Origin: Streptomyces sp. cg36 | Lineage (GTDB): Bacteria; Actinomycetota; Actinomycetes; Streptomycetales; Streptomycetaceae | Assembly: GCF_041080675.1 (NCBI RefSeq) | Contig: NZ_CP163520.1 | Coordinates: 4,650,001-4,714,000, forward strand | Length of the DNA stretch: 64,000 bases | Reading direction: 5' to 3' | Part shown: one piece after another, positions 17,710 to 25,383 of the stretch | How the letters are laid out: the number at the start of each line of letters is the position of its first letter | Position numbering within the stretch: position 1 is the first letter of the stretch | The notes under the pieces: generated by a model | Database searches by the model: none | What the model saw: only the letters and a program-made list of their open reading frames with translations | What the model was told of the DNA's origin: nothing | Translations under genes and position numbers: made by a program

Positions 17710-18384
17710 ATGGGCGTGCGGCTCATGGTGGTCGACGACCACCGCCTGCTCGCCGAGGCGCTTGCCTCGGCACTGAAGCTCCGCGGGCACCGGGTGCTCG
17801 CCGCGGCCGCGCCGGTCGCCGGGGCGGCGGAGCTGGTGGTGTCGCGCGCACCCGAGGTGTGCCTGCTCGGCACCGCCTCGCCCGCCGAGCCCGGGGTCTT
17901 CGACCCGGTCGTACGGATCAAACGCGAGCGGCCCCAGGTGGCCGTGGTGGTGCTCGGCCCGGTGCCGAGCCCGCGCGGGATCGCCGCCGCCTTCGCCGCG
18001 GGCGCCTCCGGCTATGTGCGCCACGACGAGCGCATCGAGGGCGTGGAGCGCGCCATGGTCAAGGCGCGGGCGGGAGAGGCGGCGGTGGCGCCGCAGCTGC
18101 TGCAGGGCGCCTTCGCGGAGCTGCTCAACCCGGCGGCGCAGCCCGACGACGAGGGGCAGCGGCTGCTCCAGATGCTGACCCCGCGCGAGGTCGAGGTGCT
18201 GGTACGGGTCGCCGACGGCGAGGACACCCGGCTGATCGCGGCGGGGATGGGCATAGCCCCCTCCACGGCCCGCACCCATGTGCAGCGGGTCCTGATGAAG
18301 CTGGGCGTCGGCTCCCGCCTGGAGGCGGCGGCCCTGGCGGCCCGCACGGGCCTCCTGGACCGCGCGACACCCCCGACGGGCTGA
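17710..18384 (+). CDS. NarL/FixJ-type regulator with a degenerate receiver domain
   Basis: The 224-residue protein has an N-terminal CheY-like domain and a LuxR-type helix-turn-helix at about 155-210 (LTPREVEVLVRVADGEDTRLIA, STARTHVQRVLMKLGV). The acidic pocket VVDDH is present, but the phospho-acceptor aspartate is replaced: PEVCLLG aligns with PDVVLMD, giving Gly. The conserved switch lysine is also absent, with SGYVRHD where SGYxxKD is usual. It is therefore probably phosphorylation-independent. No sensor kinase gene is adjacent. It lies upstream of the gal operon, whose other side has a paralogous regulator with an intact receiver. The start is an ATG at 17710 after a G-rich stretch. Confidence 0.9.
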   Translation: MGVRLMVVDDHRLLAEALASALKLRGHRVLAAAAPVAGAAELVVSRAPEVCLLGTASPAEPGVFDPVVRIKRERPQVAVVVLGPVPSPRGIAAAFAAGASGYVRHDERIEGVERAMVKARAGEAAVAPQLLQGAFAELLNPAAQPDDEGQRLLQMLTPREVEVLVRVADGEDTRLIAAGMGIAPSTARTHVQRVLMKLGVGSRLEAAALAARTGLLDRATPPTG

Positions 18385-18699
18385 CCCGCCGCCACTCACC
18401 GGGCGCCCGGCGGGAGGCGGGCCCGCCCCTGCCCGGCCGCATGGGTGCCCGCCCCTGCCCGAGGGGCGCGCCCACCCCACCGCGGGCGTGGCCGTGACCG
18501 AGACCGCCCGGCCGCGGCCGGGCCCGCTCTCGTCGTGCGCGGAAATGTTTCCCCGGCCGGAGCCCGGGGCCCTGTCCGGCAAGGCGCGCCGGGGCGGGCC
18601 CGCCCCGGCCGCGGGCCGGTCGCACGCACCGAACGGCCGGCCCTGATCCGGCGGGAATCGCCAGACGGCCCTGGCCCGTCGCCGCCGCTCGCGGCGGTC

Positions 18700-18784
18700 G
18701 GCGCCCTGGCCCGTCCGGCGCCCTGGCCCGTCCGGCGCCCTGGCCCGTCCGGCGCCCTGGCCCGTCCGATGCCCTGGCCCGTCC
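18700..18784. repeat. 17-bp tandem repeat, four exact copies plus one variant
   Basis: The unit GGCGCCCTGGCCCGTCC starts at 18700, 18717, 18734 and 18751 without change; a fifth copy at 18768 differs at two positions and a sixth decays from 18785. The period is not a multiple of three, arguing against coding use. Confidence 0.9.
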
Positions 18785-18948
18785 GGCGCCCCGGCCCCGC
18801 GCTGTCCCTGCCATCGGCGCCCCGGCCTCGGGGCGGCCCGCCCCCTCGCCGTCCCCGCCCGTCGGCGCCCCGGCGCCCAGTGGCCCCGCCCCATGGCGCC
18901 CCTCCCGCACCCGTCCGTGTCCCCCCACCCCCGTCTTCGTCGCGCCCA

Positions 18949-18979
18949 TTGACTGAGGCTGTTGGCTCGTGGTTATTTA
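18949..18979 (+). promoter_or_regulatory. Candidate gal operon promoter (galP1-like position)
   Basis: TTGACT (18949-18954) is followed after 18 bases by TTATTT, in an unusually AT-rich stretch (GGTTATTTATGTTTGG) just before galT. The S. lividans/S. coelicolor gal operon is known to have a galactose-inducible promoter, galP1, here. TGTTTGG and TGTTTGA are short direct repeats between promoter and start that could bind a regulator. Confidence 0.45.
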
Positions 18980-19007
18980 TGTTTGGTTCTGTTTGATGGA
19001 GGTGCAG

Positions 19008-20054
19008 GTGAAGAAGACGTCGACCCGGCTCGCCGACGGCCGTGAGCTGCTCTACTACGACTCGCGGGACGACGCCGTCCGGGACGAGGTGGACACCCGG
19101 CCCCTCGACCCCGTCTCCACCGCCTCGGAGATCCGCCGCGACCCCCTGCTCGGCGACTCCGTGGCCATCGCCTCGCACCGGCAGGGCCGCACCTACCACC
19201 CGCCCGCCGACGAGTGCCCCCTCTGCCCCTCCCGGGACGGGCGCCGCAGCGAGATCCCGGCCGCCGACTACGACGTGGCGGTCTTCGAGAACCGCTTCCC
19301 CTCCCTGGCGGGCCCCTCCGGGCGCTGCGAGGTCGTCTGCTTCACCCCCGACCACGACGCCTCCTTCGTCGACCTCACCGAGGAGCAGGCCGCCCTGGTC
19401 CTGGAGGCGTGGACCGACCGGACCGCCGAACTGGCCGAACTCCCGCAGGTGGAGCAGGTGTTCTGCTTCGAGAACCGGGGCGCCGAGATCGGCGTCACCC
19501 TCGGCCACCCGCACGGCCAGATCTACGGCTACCCCTTCACCACCCCGCGCACCGCCCGGATGCTCGACTCCCTCGCCGAGCACCGCGAGCGCACCGGCCG
19601 CAACCTCTTCGACGACGTCCTCGCCGACGAGCTCGCCGACGGCAGCCGGGTCGTCCTGGCGGCCGAGCACTGGGCCGCCTTCGTGCCGTACGCGGCGCAC
19701 TGGCCGTACGAGGTGCACCTCTACCCGCGTACCCGCGTCCCCGACCTGCGGGCGCTGGGGGAGGCGGCGCGCACCGAGTTCCCCCAGGTCTATCTGGAAC
19801 TCTTGCGACGCTTCGACCGGATCTTCGGGGAGTCGGAACCGCCCACGCCGTACATCTCGGCCTGGCACCAGGCGCCGTTCTCCGCGGGTGCGGACCGGGA
19901 CGGATTCGCGCTCCACCTAGAGCTCTTCACCATTCGCCGCACTTCCGGCAAGCTCAAGTTCCTCGCGGGTTCCGAGTCCGGCATGAGTGTGTTCATCAAT
20001 GACGTGCCGCCGGAGGCCGCGGCCCGGCGCCTGCGAGAGGTAGCGAGTTCATGA
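19008..20054 (+). CDS. galT: Galactose-1-phosphate uridylyltransferase
   Basis: The 348-residue enzyme carries C-P-L-C near residue 70, FENRFPSL, and the catalytic H-P-H-G-Q in [11 protein letters not shown] near residue 166, whose histidine forms the uridylyl intermediate. It converts Gal-1-P and UDP-Glc to Glc-1-P and UDP-Gal in the Leloir pathway. I chose the GTG at 19008 because GGAGG (18998-19002) is 5 bases upstream; the longer frame lacks a site. It opens a three-gene operon with galE overlapping its stop by four bases. Confidence 0.96.
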   Translation: MKKTSTRLADGRELLYYDSRDDAVRDEVDTRPLDPVSTASEIRRDPLLGDSVAIASHRQGRTYHPPADECPLCPSRDGRRSEIPAADYDVAVFENRFPSLAGPSGRCEVVCFTPDHDASFVDLTEEQAALVLEAWTDRTAELAELPQVEQVFCFENRGAEIGVTLGHPHGQIYGYPFTTPRTARMLDSLAEHRERTGRNLFDDVLADELADGSRVVLAAEHWAAFVPYAAHWPYEVHLYPRTRVPDLRALGEAARTEFPQVYLELLRRFDRIFGESEPPTPYISAWHQAPFSAGADRDGFALHLELFTIRRTSGKLKFLAGSESGMSVFINDVPPEAAARRLREVASS

Positions 20055-21019
20055 GCGGGAAGTACCTGGTCACCGGCGGTGCCGGCTATGTCGGCAGCGT
20101 GGTCGCGCGCCACCTCCTGGAGGCCGGCCACGCGGTCACCGTCCTCGACGACCTCTCCACCGGCTTCCGCGGGGCGGTCCCGGCGGGCGCCGCCTTCGTC
20201 GAGGGCCGCGTCCAGGACGCCGCCCGGCACCTGGACGCCTCCTATGACGCGGTGCTGCACTTCGCCGCGTTCTCGCAGGTCGGCGAGTCGGTGGCGCACC
20301 CCGAGAAGTACTGGGCCAACAACGTCGGCGGTTCCCTGGCCCTGCTGGACGCCATGCGCGCCGCGGGCGTGCGCCGCCTGGTGTTCTCCTCCACCGCCGC
20401 GACCTACGGCGAGCCCGCCTCCGCGCTGCTCACCGAATCCGACCCGACCGCCCCCACCAGCCCGTACGGCGCCTCCAAGCTCGCCGTCGACCACATGATC
20501 TCCGGCGAGGCGGCGGCCCACGGGCTCGCGGCGGTCTCGCTGCGGTACTTCAACGTGGCGGGCGCGTACGGCAGTTGCGGCGAGCGCCACGACCCCGAGT
20601 CGCACCTGATCCCGCTGCTGCTCCAGGTCGCCCTGGGCGAGCGCGAGTCGATCTCGGTGTTCGGGGACGACTACCCGACCCCGGACGGCACGTGCGTGCG
20701 CGACTACATCCACGTCGCCGACCTCGCCGAGGCCCATCTGCTGGCGCTGGACGCGGCCGTCGCGGGCGAGCACCTGATCTGCAACCTGGGCAACGGCAAC
20801 GGCTTCTCGGTCCGCGAGGTCGTCGAGACCGTCCGCAAGGTGACCGGGCACCCGGTCCCCGAGGTCACGGCCGGGCGCCGCCCCGGCGATCCGGCGGTCC
20901 TGGTCGCCTCGGCCGCCCGCGCCCAGGAGCGCCTCGGCTGGCGCCCCTCGCGCGCCGACCTGGCCGGGATCGTCGCGGACGCCTGGGAGTTCGCCCGGCG
21001 GGAGCGCACCGGTGGCTGA
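20051..21019 (+). CDS. galE: UDP-glucose 4-epimerase
   Basis: The 322-residue protein is an extended short-chain dehydrogenase: V-T-G-G-A-G-Y-V-G near residue 7 binds [14 protein letters not shown] supplies the catalytic serine/threonine region near 115, and Y-G-A-S-K near 139 is the YxxxK pair. It interconverts UDP-Glc and UDP-Gal. The ATG overlaps the galT stop by four bases, and its own stop overlaps galK by eight, so the operon is tightly coupled. In S. lividans an internal constitutive promoter (galP2) precedes galE; I could not identify it here. Confidence 0.95.
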   Translation: MSGKYLVTGGAGYVGSVVARHLLEAGHAVTVLDDLSTGFRGAVPAGAAFVEGRVQDAARHLDASYDAVLHFAAFSQVGESVAHPEKYWANNVGGSLALLDAMRAAGVRRLVFSSTAATYGEPASALLTESDPTAPTSPYGASKLAVDHMISGEAAAHGLAAVSLRYFNVAGAYGSCGERHDPESHLIPLLLQVALGERESISVFGDDYPTPDGTCVRDYIHVADLAEAHLLALDAAVAGEHLICNLGNGNGFSVREVVETVRKVTGHPVPEVTAGRRPGDPAVLVASAARAQERLGWRPSRADLAGIVADAWEFARRERTGG

Positions 21020-22163
21020 CGTCGCGGGCGAGTTCCAGGAGCTGTACGGGAGGGCCCCGGAGGGGGTCTGGGAGGCGCCGGGGCGGGTCAACCTCATCGG
21101 CGAGTACACCGACTTCAACGACGGCCTGGTGATGCCGCTGGCGCTGCCGCACACCGCCGTCGCGGCGGTCGCGCGCCGCACCGACGGGGTGCTCGCGCTG
21201 CACTCGGCGGACATGGACGGCGGCATCGTCCGCCTCGGCCCCGACGACCTGGTGCCGCTCTCCGGCGGCGGCTGGGCCGCGTACCCGGCGGGCGTGGTCT
21301 GGGCCCTGCGGGCGGCCGGGCACCCGGTCGCCGGCGCCGACGTCCACCTCTCCTCCTCGGTGCCGACCGGCGCCGGGCTCTCCTCCTCGGCGGCCCTGGA
21401 GGTCGTCACGGCGCTCGCCCTGAACGACCTGTACGAACTGGGGCTCTCCCGGCCGGAGTTGGCGCGCCTCGCGCAGCGCGCCGAGAACGACTTCGTGGGC
21501 GTCCCCTGCGGGATCATGGACCAGACCGCGTCCGCGTGCTGCGCCGAGGGCCAGGTGCTGCACCTGGACACCAGGGACCTCTCGCTGCGCCAGCTCCCCT
21601 TCGACCCCGGCGCGCACGGGCTCGCGCTGCTGGTGGTGGACACCCGGGTGAAGCACGCGCTGGGGGACGGCGCGTACGCGGAGCGGCGCGCCGCCTGCGA
21701 GGCGGGCGCCCGGGCGCTCGGTGTGCGGACCCTGCGCGAGATCTCCTTCGCGCGCCTGCCGGACGCGCTGGCCCGCCTCGACTCGGAGACCGTGCGCCGG
21801 GCCGTGCGCCACGTCGTCACCGACAACGAGCGGGTGGAGCGGGTCGCGGGACATCTGGCGGCGGGCGACCCCCGCGCGGTCGGCCCGGTGCTCACCGAGG
21901 GCCACGCCTCGCTCCGCGACGACCTGCGGGTCTCCTGCGCCGAGCTGGACCTGGTGGTGGAGGCGTCCGTGGCGGCCGGGGCGCTGGGCGCGCGGATGAC
22001 CGGCGGCGGCTTCGGCGGCTCGGCGATCGTGCTGGTCGAGGCGGCACGGACGCGGGAGGTCGCCGACGCGGTGCGGGCGGCCTTCGCCGGGGCGGGCCAC
22101 GCGCCGCCCCGGGTCTTCCCGGCCGTCCCGTCCCCCGGAGCACGCCGGATCGCCACCGCTTGA
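21012..22163 (+). CDS. galK: Galactokinase
   Basis: The 383-residue GHMP kinase starts (GTG) with the galactokinase signature [15 protein letters not shown] near residues 23-37, has the ATP-loop [15 protein letters not shown] near residue 120 and [11 protein letters not shown] near residue 340. It phosphorylates galactose to Gal-1-P, the first Leloir step. The start lies inside the last eight bases of galE. An imperfect hairpin at 22171-22204 probably ends the operon and the convergent GNAT gene. Confidence 0.95.
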   Translation: MADVAGEFQELYGRAPEGVWEAPGRVNLIGEYTDFNDGLVMPLALPHTAVAAVARRTDGVLALHSADMDGGIVRLGPDDLVPLSGGGWAAYPAGVVWALRAAGHPVAGADVHLSSSVPTGAGLSSSAALEVVTALALNDLYELGLSRPELARLAQRAENDFVGVPCGIMDQTASACCAEGQVLHLDTRDLSLRQLPFDPGAHGLALLVVDTRVKHALGDGAYAERRAACEAGARALGVRTLREISFARLPDALARLDSETVRRAVRHVVTDNERVERVAGHLAAGDPRAVGPVLTEGHASLRDDLRVSCAELDLVVEASVAAGALGARMTGGGFGGSAIVLVEAARTREVADAVRAAFAGAGHAPPRVFPAVPSPGARRIATA

Positions 22164-22170
22164 CCGGGAG

Positions 22171-22204
22171 CCGGGCTCTCGCCGCCGTTTGGCCGCGAGC
22201 CCGG
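22171..22204. terminator. Hairpin between convergent galK and GNAT genes
   Basis: CCGGGCTC (22171-22178) pairs with GAGCCCGG (22197-22204), 7 bases after the galK stop; it can serve both strands. Confidence 0.55.
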
Positions 22205-22239
22205 CCCCCACGGCCGTACAGCCGGGGGCCGAGCTCTCC

Positions 22240-22680
22240 TCACAACCGCTTGACCAGGGTGAACTCGGTGATGCCCGGCGGGTATTCGGGCACCTCGCCC
22301 ACCACCTCGTACCCCTGCTTGCGGTAGAAGTCCGGCGCCTGGAAGTCCCACGTCTCCACGCGGGACCAGGCGCTGGCGCGGTCCGTGCGGGCCGACTCCT
22401 CGGCCCTGGCGAGGAGTTCGGCGCCCAGGCCCGCGCCCCGGTGCGCCGCGTCCACCCAGAGCAGGTCCACATGGAGCCAGCTCGCCCAGGTGCGGCCGGT
22501 CAGACCGCCCGCCAGGCCGCCGCGGTCGTCCAGCGCCCAGACGTGCAGCGGCTGTTCCTGCTCGTCCGGGGTGCCGCGCAGGGCGCGCAGCGCCGAAGAG
22601 CGTTCGGTATTGGTGTCCTTGAGCCGCTGACCCAGCAGAATCCGTCGGGCCTTGTCCACTTCCGTCTCGAAACGAAACAT
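22240..22680 (-). CDS. GNAT-family N-acetyltransferase
   Basis: The 146-residue protein has the GNAT core: LHVDLLWVDAAHRGAGLGAELL near residues 70-90 contains the Q/RxxGxG/A acetyl-CoA loop (HRGAGLG), and DFYRKQGYEVVGE near residue 120 is the usual C-terminal strand-helix. The substrate is unknown. The start is the ATG at 22680, preceded by a G-rich stretch (AGGGTGGGAC); a longer upstream extension is less likely. It is convergent with galK and divergent from the second regulator gene. Confidence 0.88.
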   Translation of the reverse strand: MFRFETEVDKARRILLGQRLKDTNTERSSALRALRGTPDEQEQPLHVWALDDRGGLAGGLTGRTWASWLHVDLLWVDAAHRGAGLGAELLARAEESARTDRASAWSRVETWDFQAPDFYRKQGYEVVGEVPEYPPGITEFTLVKRL

Positions 22681-22921
22681 GTGTCCCACCCTAAACACCC
22701 CCGGACAATCAGTTCTGCAATTTGCCTTCCGCTTCCGGCCCACGGCCCTACTCTGAAGCACAGCACCGGTGGGGGCCGGTGTTGATCAGGGGGCGAGACA
22801 GTCGGGTACGACGCCCGGGGTGGGGTAGTCAGTCAGTCCACGGCGGCGGCCGCGCGACTGCCGTTTCCCCTTCCGGGCGCCGTGCCCCGGCCGGTCCGTT
22901 CCCCGACGCATGGGGGTGTCT

Positions 22922-23686
22922 GTGGTTCGTATCCGGGTTCTCGTGGTGGATGACCACCGAATCTTCGCGGAGTCGCTGGCCGCGGCCCTGGCGGCCGAGT
23001 CCGACGTCGACGTGGCCGCGGCGGGCAGCGGCCCGGCCGCACTGCGCTGTCTGGAACGCGGCGCGGCCGAGGGGCGCCGCTTCGACGTGATGCTCGTCGA
23101 CGCCGACCTCGGCGCGCTCGCCGGTGCGCCGGTGGCCCGCGCCGTGCCCGACGGCGGCGCCGACGGCCTGGTGGACGGCATCTCGCTGGTGGCCGGCGTC
23201 CGCTCGGGCCAGCCCGCCGTGCGGACGGTGGTGCTCGCCGAGAAGGACGATCCGCGCCGCGCGGCGCTGGCGCTCCAGGCGGGGGCGTCCGGCTGGGTCG
23301 CCAAGGACTGCTCGCTCCAGCGGCTGCTCGCGGTGATCCGGGGCGTGCTGCGGGACGAGACGCATCTGCCGCCCGCCCTGCTCACCGGTGTGCTGCGCGA
23401 GCTCACGGCGGCCCGCAAGCACCGCACCGAGAGCGAGCGCCTGGTGGAGTCGCTGACTCCGCGCGAGCGCGAGGTGCTGCGCTGCATGGTGGCGGGCCTG
23501 GGCCGCAAGGCGGTCGCCGAGCGGCTGTTCCTCTCCCCGCACACGGTCCGCACGCACATGCAGAACGTGCTGGGCAAGCTCGGCGTGCACTCCACGCTGG
23601 CCGCCGTCGCGCTGGCGCGGCGGGCCGGGGTGGGGCCGGTCGACCTAGCCGGGGATGTTGTCGAACGGGGCGGTCAACTGGCGTAG
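22922..23686 (+). CDS. NarL/FixJ-type response regulator with intact receiver
   Basis: The 254-residue protein has a CheY-like domain (VLVVDDHRIF; phospho-acceptor in FDVMLVDAD; switch lysine in SGWVAKD) and a LuxR-type helix-turn-helix near 180-235 (LTPREREVLRCMVAG, SPHTVRTHMQNVLGKLGV). A 30-residue insertion follows the acceptor aspartate, before the segment beginning DGISLVAG. I prefer the GTG at 22922, preceded by GGGGGT, to the ATG at 22910. No kinase gene adjoins. Its 3' end overlaps the convergent tamR end by 42 bases. It is a paralogue of the regulator at 17710. Confidence 0.9.
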   Translation: MVRIRVLVVDDHRIFAESLAAALAAESDVDVAAAGSGPAALRCLERGAAEGRRFDVMLVDADLGALAGAPVARAVPDGGADGLVDGISLVAGVRSGQPAVRTVVLAEKDDPRRAALALQAGASGWVAKDCSLQRLLAVIRGVLRDETHLPPALLTGVLRELTAARKHRTESERLVESLTPREREVLRCMVAGLGRKAVAERLFLSPHTVRTHMQNVLGKLGVHSTLAAVALARRAGVGPVDLAGDVVERGGQLA

Positions 23687-24142
23687 CAGCGCCGCGAGTT
23701 CACCCCGCTGGGTGCGCGACAGCTGGGCCAGGATGGCCCGCTCCTGCTCCAGGAGTCCGGCCAGCGCCTGGTCGGCCCGGTCGCGCCCCTCGGGGGTGAG
23801 GCGGACCAGCACTCCGCGCCGGTCGCTGGGGTCGGGCAGCCGCTCGACCAGGCCCTTCTTGGCGAGCCGGTCGATCCGGTTGGTCATGGTGCCCGAGGTG
23901 ACCAGCGTCTGGGTGAGCAGCTGCCCGGGGGAGAGCTGGTAGGGGGCGCCCGCGCGGCGCAGCGACGTCAGGACGTCGAACTCCCAGGGCTCCAGCTGGT
24001 GCTCGGAGAAGGCCAGCCGACGGGCCCGGTCGAGATGGCGCGCCAGCCTGCTGACGCGGCTGAGCACTTCCAGCGGCTCCACGTCGAGGTCCGGGCGCTC
24101 GCGGCGCCATGCTGAGACCAGACGGTCGACCTCGTCCTCCAT
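23645..24142 (-). CDS. tamR: MarR-family regulator TamR
   Basis: The 165-residue protein has the MarR winged helix: an N-terminal dimerisation helix, QLLTQTLVTSGTMTNRIDRLAKKGLVER as the recognition segment near residues 75-102, and PSDRRGVLVRLTPEGRD forming the wing. Divergent placement against a trans-aconitate methyltransferase gene identifies it as TamR, which in S. coelicolor represses tam and responds to aconitate and citrate-type metabolites. The ATG at 24142 is the likely start; no strong binding site precedes it. A 14-bp palindrome lies 36 bases upstream. Confidence 0.88.
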   Translation of the reverse strand: MEDEVDRLVSAWRRERPDLDVEPLEVLSRVSRLARHLDRARRLAFSEHQLEPWEFDVLTSLRRAGAPYQLSPGQLLTQTLVTSGTMTNRIDRLAKKGLVERLPDPSDRRGVLVRLTPEGRDRADQALAGLLEQERAILAQLSRTQRGELAALLRQLTAPFDNIPG

Positions 24143-24177
24143 GTCGATCAGTGTAGAGGGTCTGTCGACATGAAGTC

Positions 24178-24191
24178 TCTTGACGTCAAGA
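24178..24191. promoter_or_regulatory. Perfect 14-bp palindrome, probable TamR operator
   Basis: TCTTGACGTCAAGA is its own reverse complement and sits between tamR and tam, directly before the AT-rich TATATAAA that may be the tam -10. MarR proteins bind such palindromes in shared divergent promoters. Confidence 0.7.
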
Positions 24192-24273
24192 TATATAAAC
24201 CCCCACCATTGGGCATGGAGGGGCCGGGACCCTGTTCCGCTTGGCCCAGCCGTACCTGCAAGGGGGCTCGAAC

Positions 24274-25275
24274 ATGCATTCCGATTTCGTCCCGGAGTCC
24301 GTCGAAGCGGCGCCCCGGGAGTCCAACGAGACGTCGGTCCGGACGTCCGCCCAGCTGCCCGCTCCCCTCTGGGACCCGCAGCAGTACTTGCACCACTCCG
24401 GCCACCGCACCCGTCCCTTCCTCGACCTGCTCGCCAGGATCCCGGCCCTGCCGGGCTCGTCCGGCGCGGCCGCCGCCGACCCGGCCGCCGCCGGGGGAGC
24501 ACCGGCGGCCCACGTGGGCGCCCAGCGCGCCCCGCACGCCCGCCCGGGCCCCGGGGGGCGCCCGCCCGCCCGCATCGCGGACCTGGGGTGCGGGCCGGGC
24601 AACGTCACCGCCCTGCTCGCGGGCCGCTGGCCCGACGCCCGCATCACCGGCTTCGACCTCTCGCCCGAGATGCTCGCCCAGGCCGACAAGGACCACGCGG
24701 GCACCACCCCGGGCGGCGGCTGGCTGGACTTCCGGCCCGCCGACCTGGCGCACTGGACGCCCGAGGAGCCGTACGACCTGATCGTCTCCAACGCGGCCCT
24801 GCAATGGGTCCCCAACCACCCCGAGTCCTTCGCCCCCTGGATCGAGGGGCTGCTGCCCGGCGGCACGCTGGCCTTCCAGGTGCCGGGCAACTTCACCTCG
24901 CCCAGCCACGCCCTGCTCGGCGAGCTCTGCGAGTCGCCCCGCTGGCGGTCCCGCCTCGGCGACCACGGCCGCCGCTACGTCCACATCCTCACCCCCGCCG
25001 ACTACCTCCAGCGCCTCACCGACCTGGGCTGCGAGGTGGACGCCTGGGAGACCACCTACTCCCAGCTGCTGGCGGGCGAGGACCCGGTCCTGGACTGGGT
25101 CAAGGGCACCGCCCTGCGCCCCGCCCTGACCGCCCTCGGCGACGACGAGGAGGCGATCGCCGCCTTCCTCGCCGAATACCGCGACCTGCTGCGCGCGGCC
25201 TATCCGCCGGGCCCGCACGGCACGGTCTTCCCGTTCCGCCGCATCTTCGCCGTCGCCCGCAGAAGGGACCGCTGA
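24274..25275 (+). CDS. tam: Trans-aconitate 2-methyltransferase
   Basis: The 333-residue class I SAM-dependent methyltransferase has WDPQQYLHHSGHRTRPF near residues 33-49, the SAM-binding IADLGCGPGNVT near 101-112, GFDLSPEML, and SNAALQWVPNH near 170, all typical of Tam. It methylates trans-aconitate, a by-product that inhibits aconitase. A Gly/Ala/Pro-rich stretch at about 61-97 makes this protein longer than usual. The ATG at 24274 follows AGGGGG at 7 bases. It is divergent from tamR and convergent with the FG-GAP gene. Confidence 0.9.
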   Translation: MHSDFVPESVEAAPRESNETSVRTSAQLPAPLWDPQQYLHHSGHRTRPFLDLLARIPALPGSSGAAAADPAAAGGAPAAHVGAQRAPHARPGPGGRPPARIADLGCGPGNVTALLAGRWPDARITGFDLSPEMLAQADKDHAGTTPGGGWLDFRPADLAHWTPEEPYDLIVSNAALQWVPNHPESFAPWIEGLLPGGTLAFQVPGNFTSPSHALLGELCESPRWRSRLGDHGRRYVHILTPADYLQRLTDLGCEVDAWETTYSQLLAGEDPVLDWVKGTALRPALTALGDDEEAIAAFLAEYRDLLRAAYPPGPHGTVFPFRRIFAVARRRDR

Positions 25276-25327
25276 CGCCCGCCGCCGGCCGCGTCCGGCC
25301 CGTGCCGCGGTAGCGGCCGGGACACGG

Positions 25328-25365
25328 CAGTGCCCCGCCGCCGGGCGACCGGCGGCGGGGCACTG
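25328..25365. terminator. Perfect 17-bp hairpin between convergent tam and FG-GAP genes
   Basis: 25328-25344 pairs with 25349-25365 around GCGA. Position between two converging genes suggests a bidirectional terminator. Confidence 0.8.
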
Positions 25366-25383
25366 TGTCGTTCGGGGTGCGGC

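Larger units (their letters stand above)
18385..19007. other. 623-base intergenic region upstream of galT: palindromes, 17-bp repeats, promoter
   Basis: No convincing gene is present; the open frames here are repeat-driven. It contains an 18-bp palindrome at 18506-18523, GCGCGGAAATGTTTCC at 18537-18552 (a variant recurs at 27168-27182), a 22-bp GC palindrome at 18588-18609, five 17-bp tandem units at 18700-18784, and the gal promoter region from about 18949. Confidence 0.7.

Noticed and set aside
18700..18784. Possible CRISPR array
   Set aside because: Units are contiguous without spacers, short, and no cas genes are present.
18445..18996. Plus-strand frame across the region before galT
   Set aside because: It reads through the 17-bp tandem repeat in shifting phase and is Pro/Arg-rich; no start site or homology seen.
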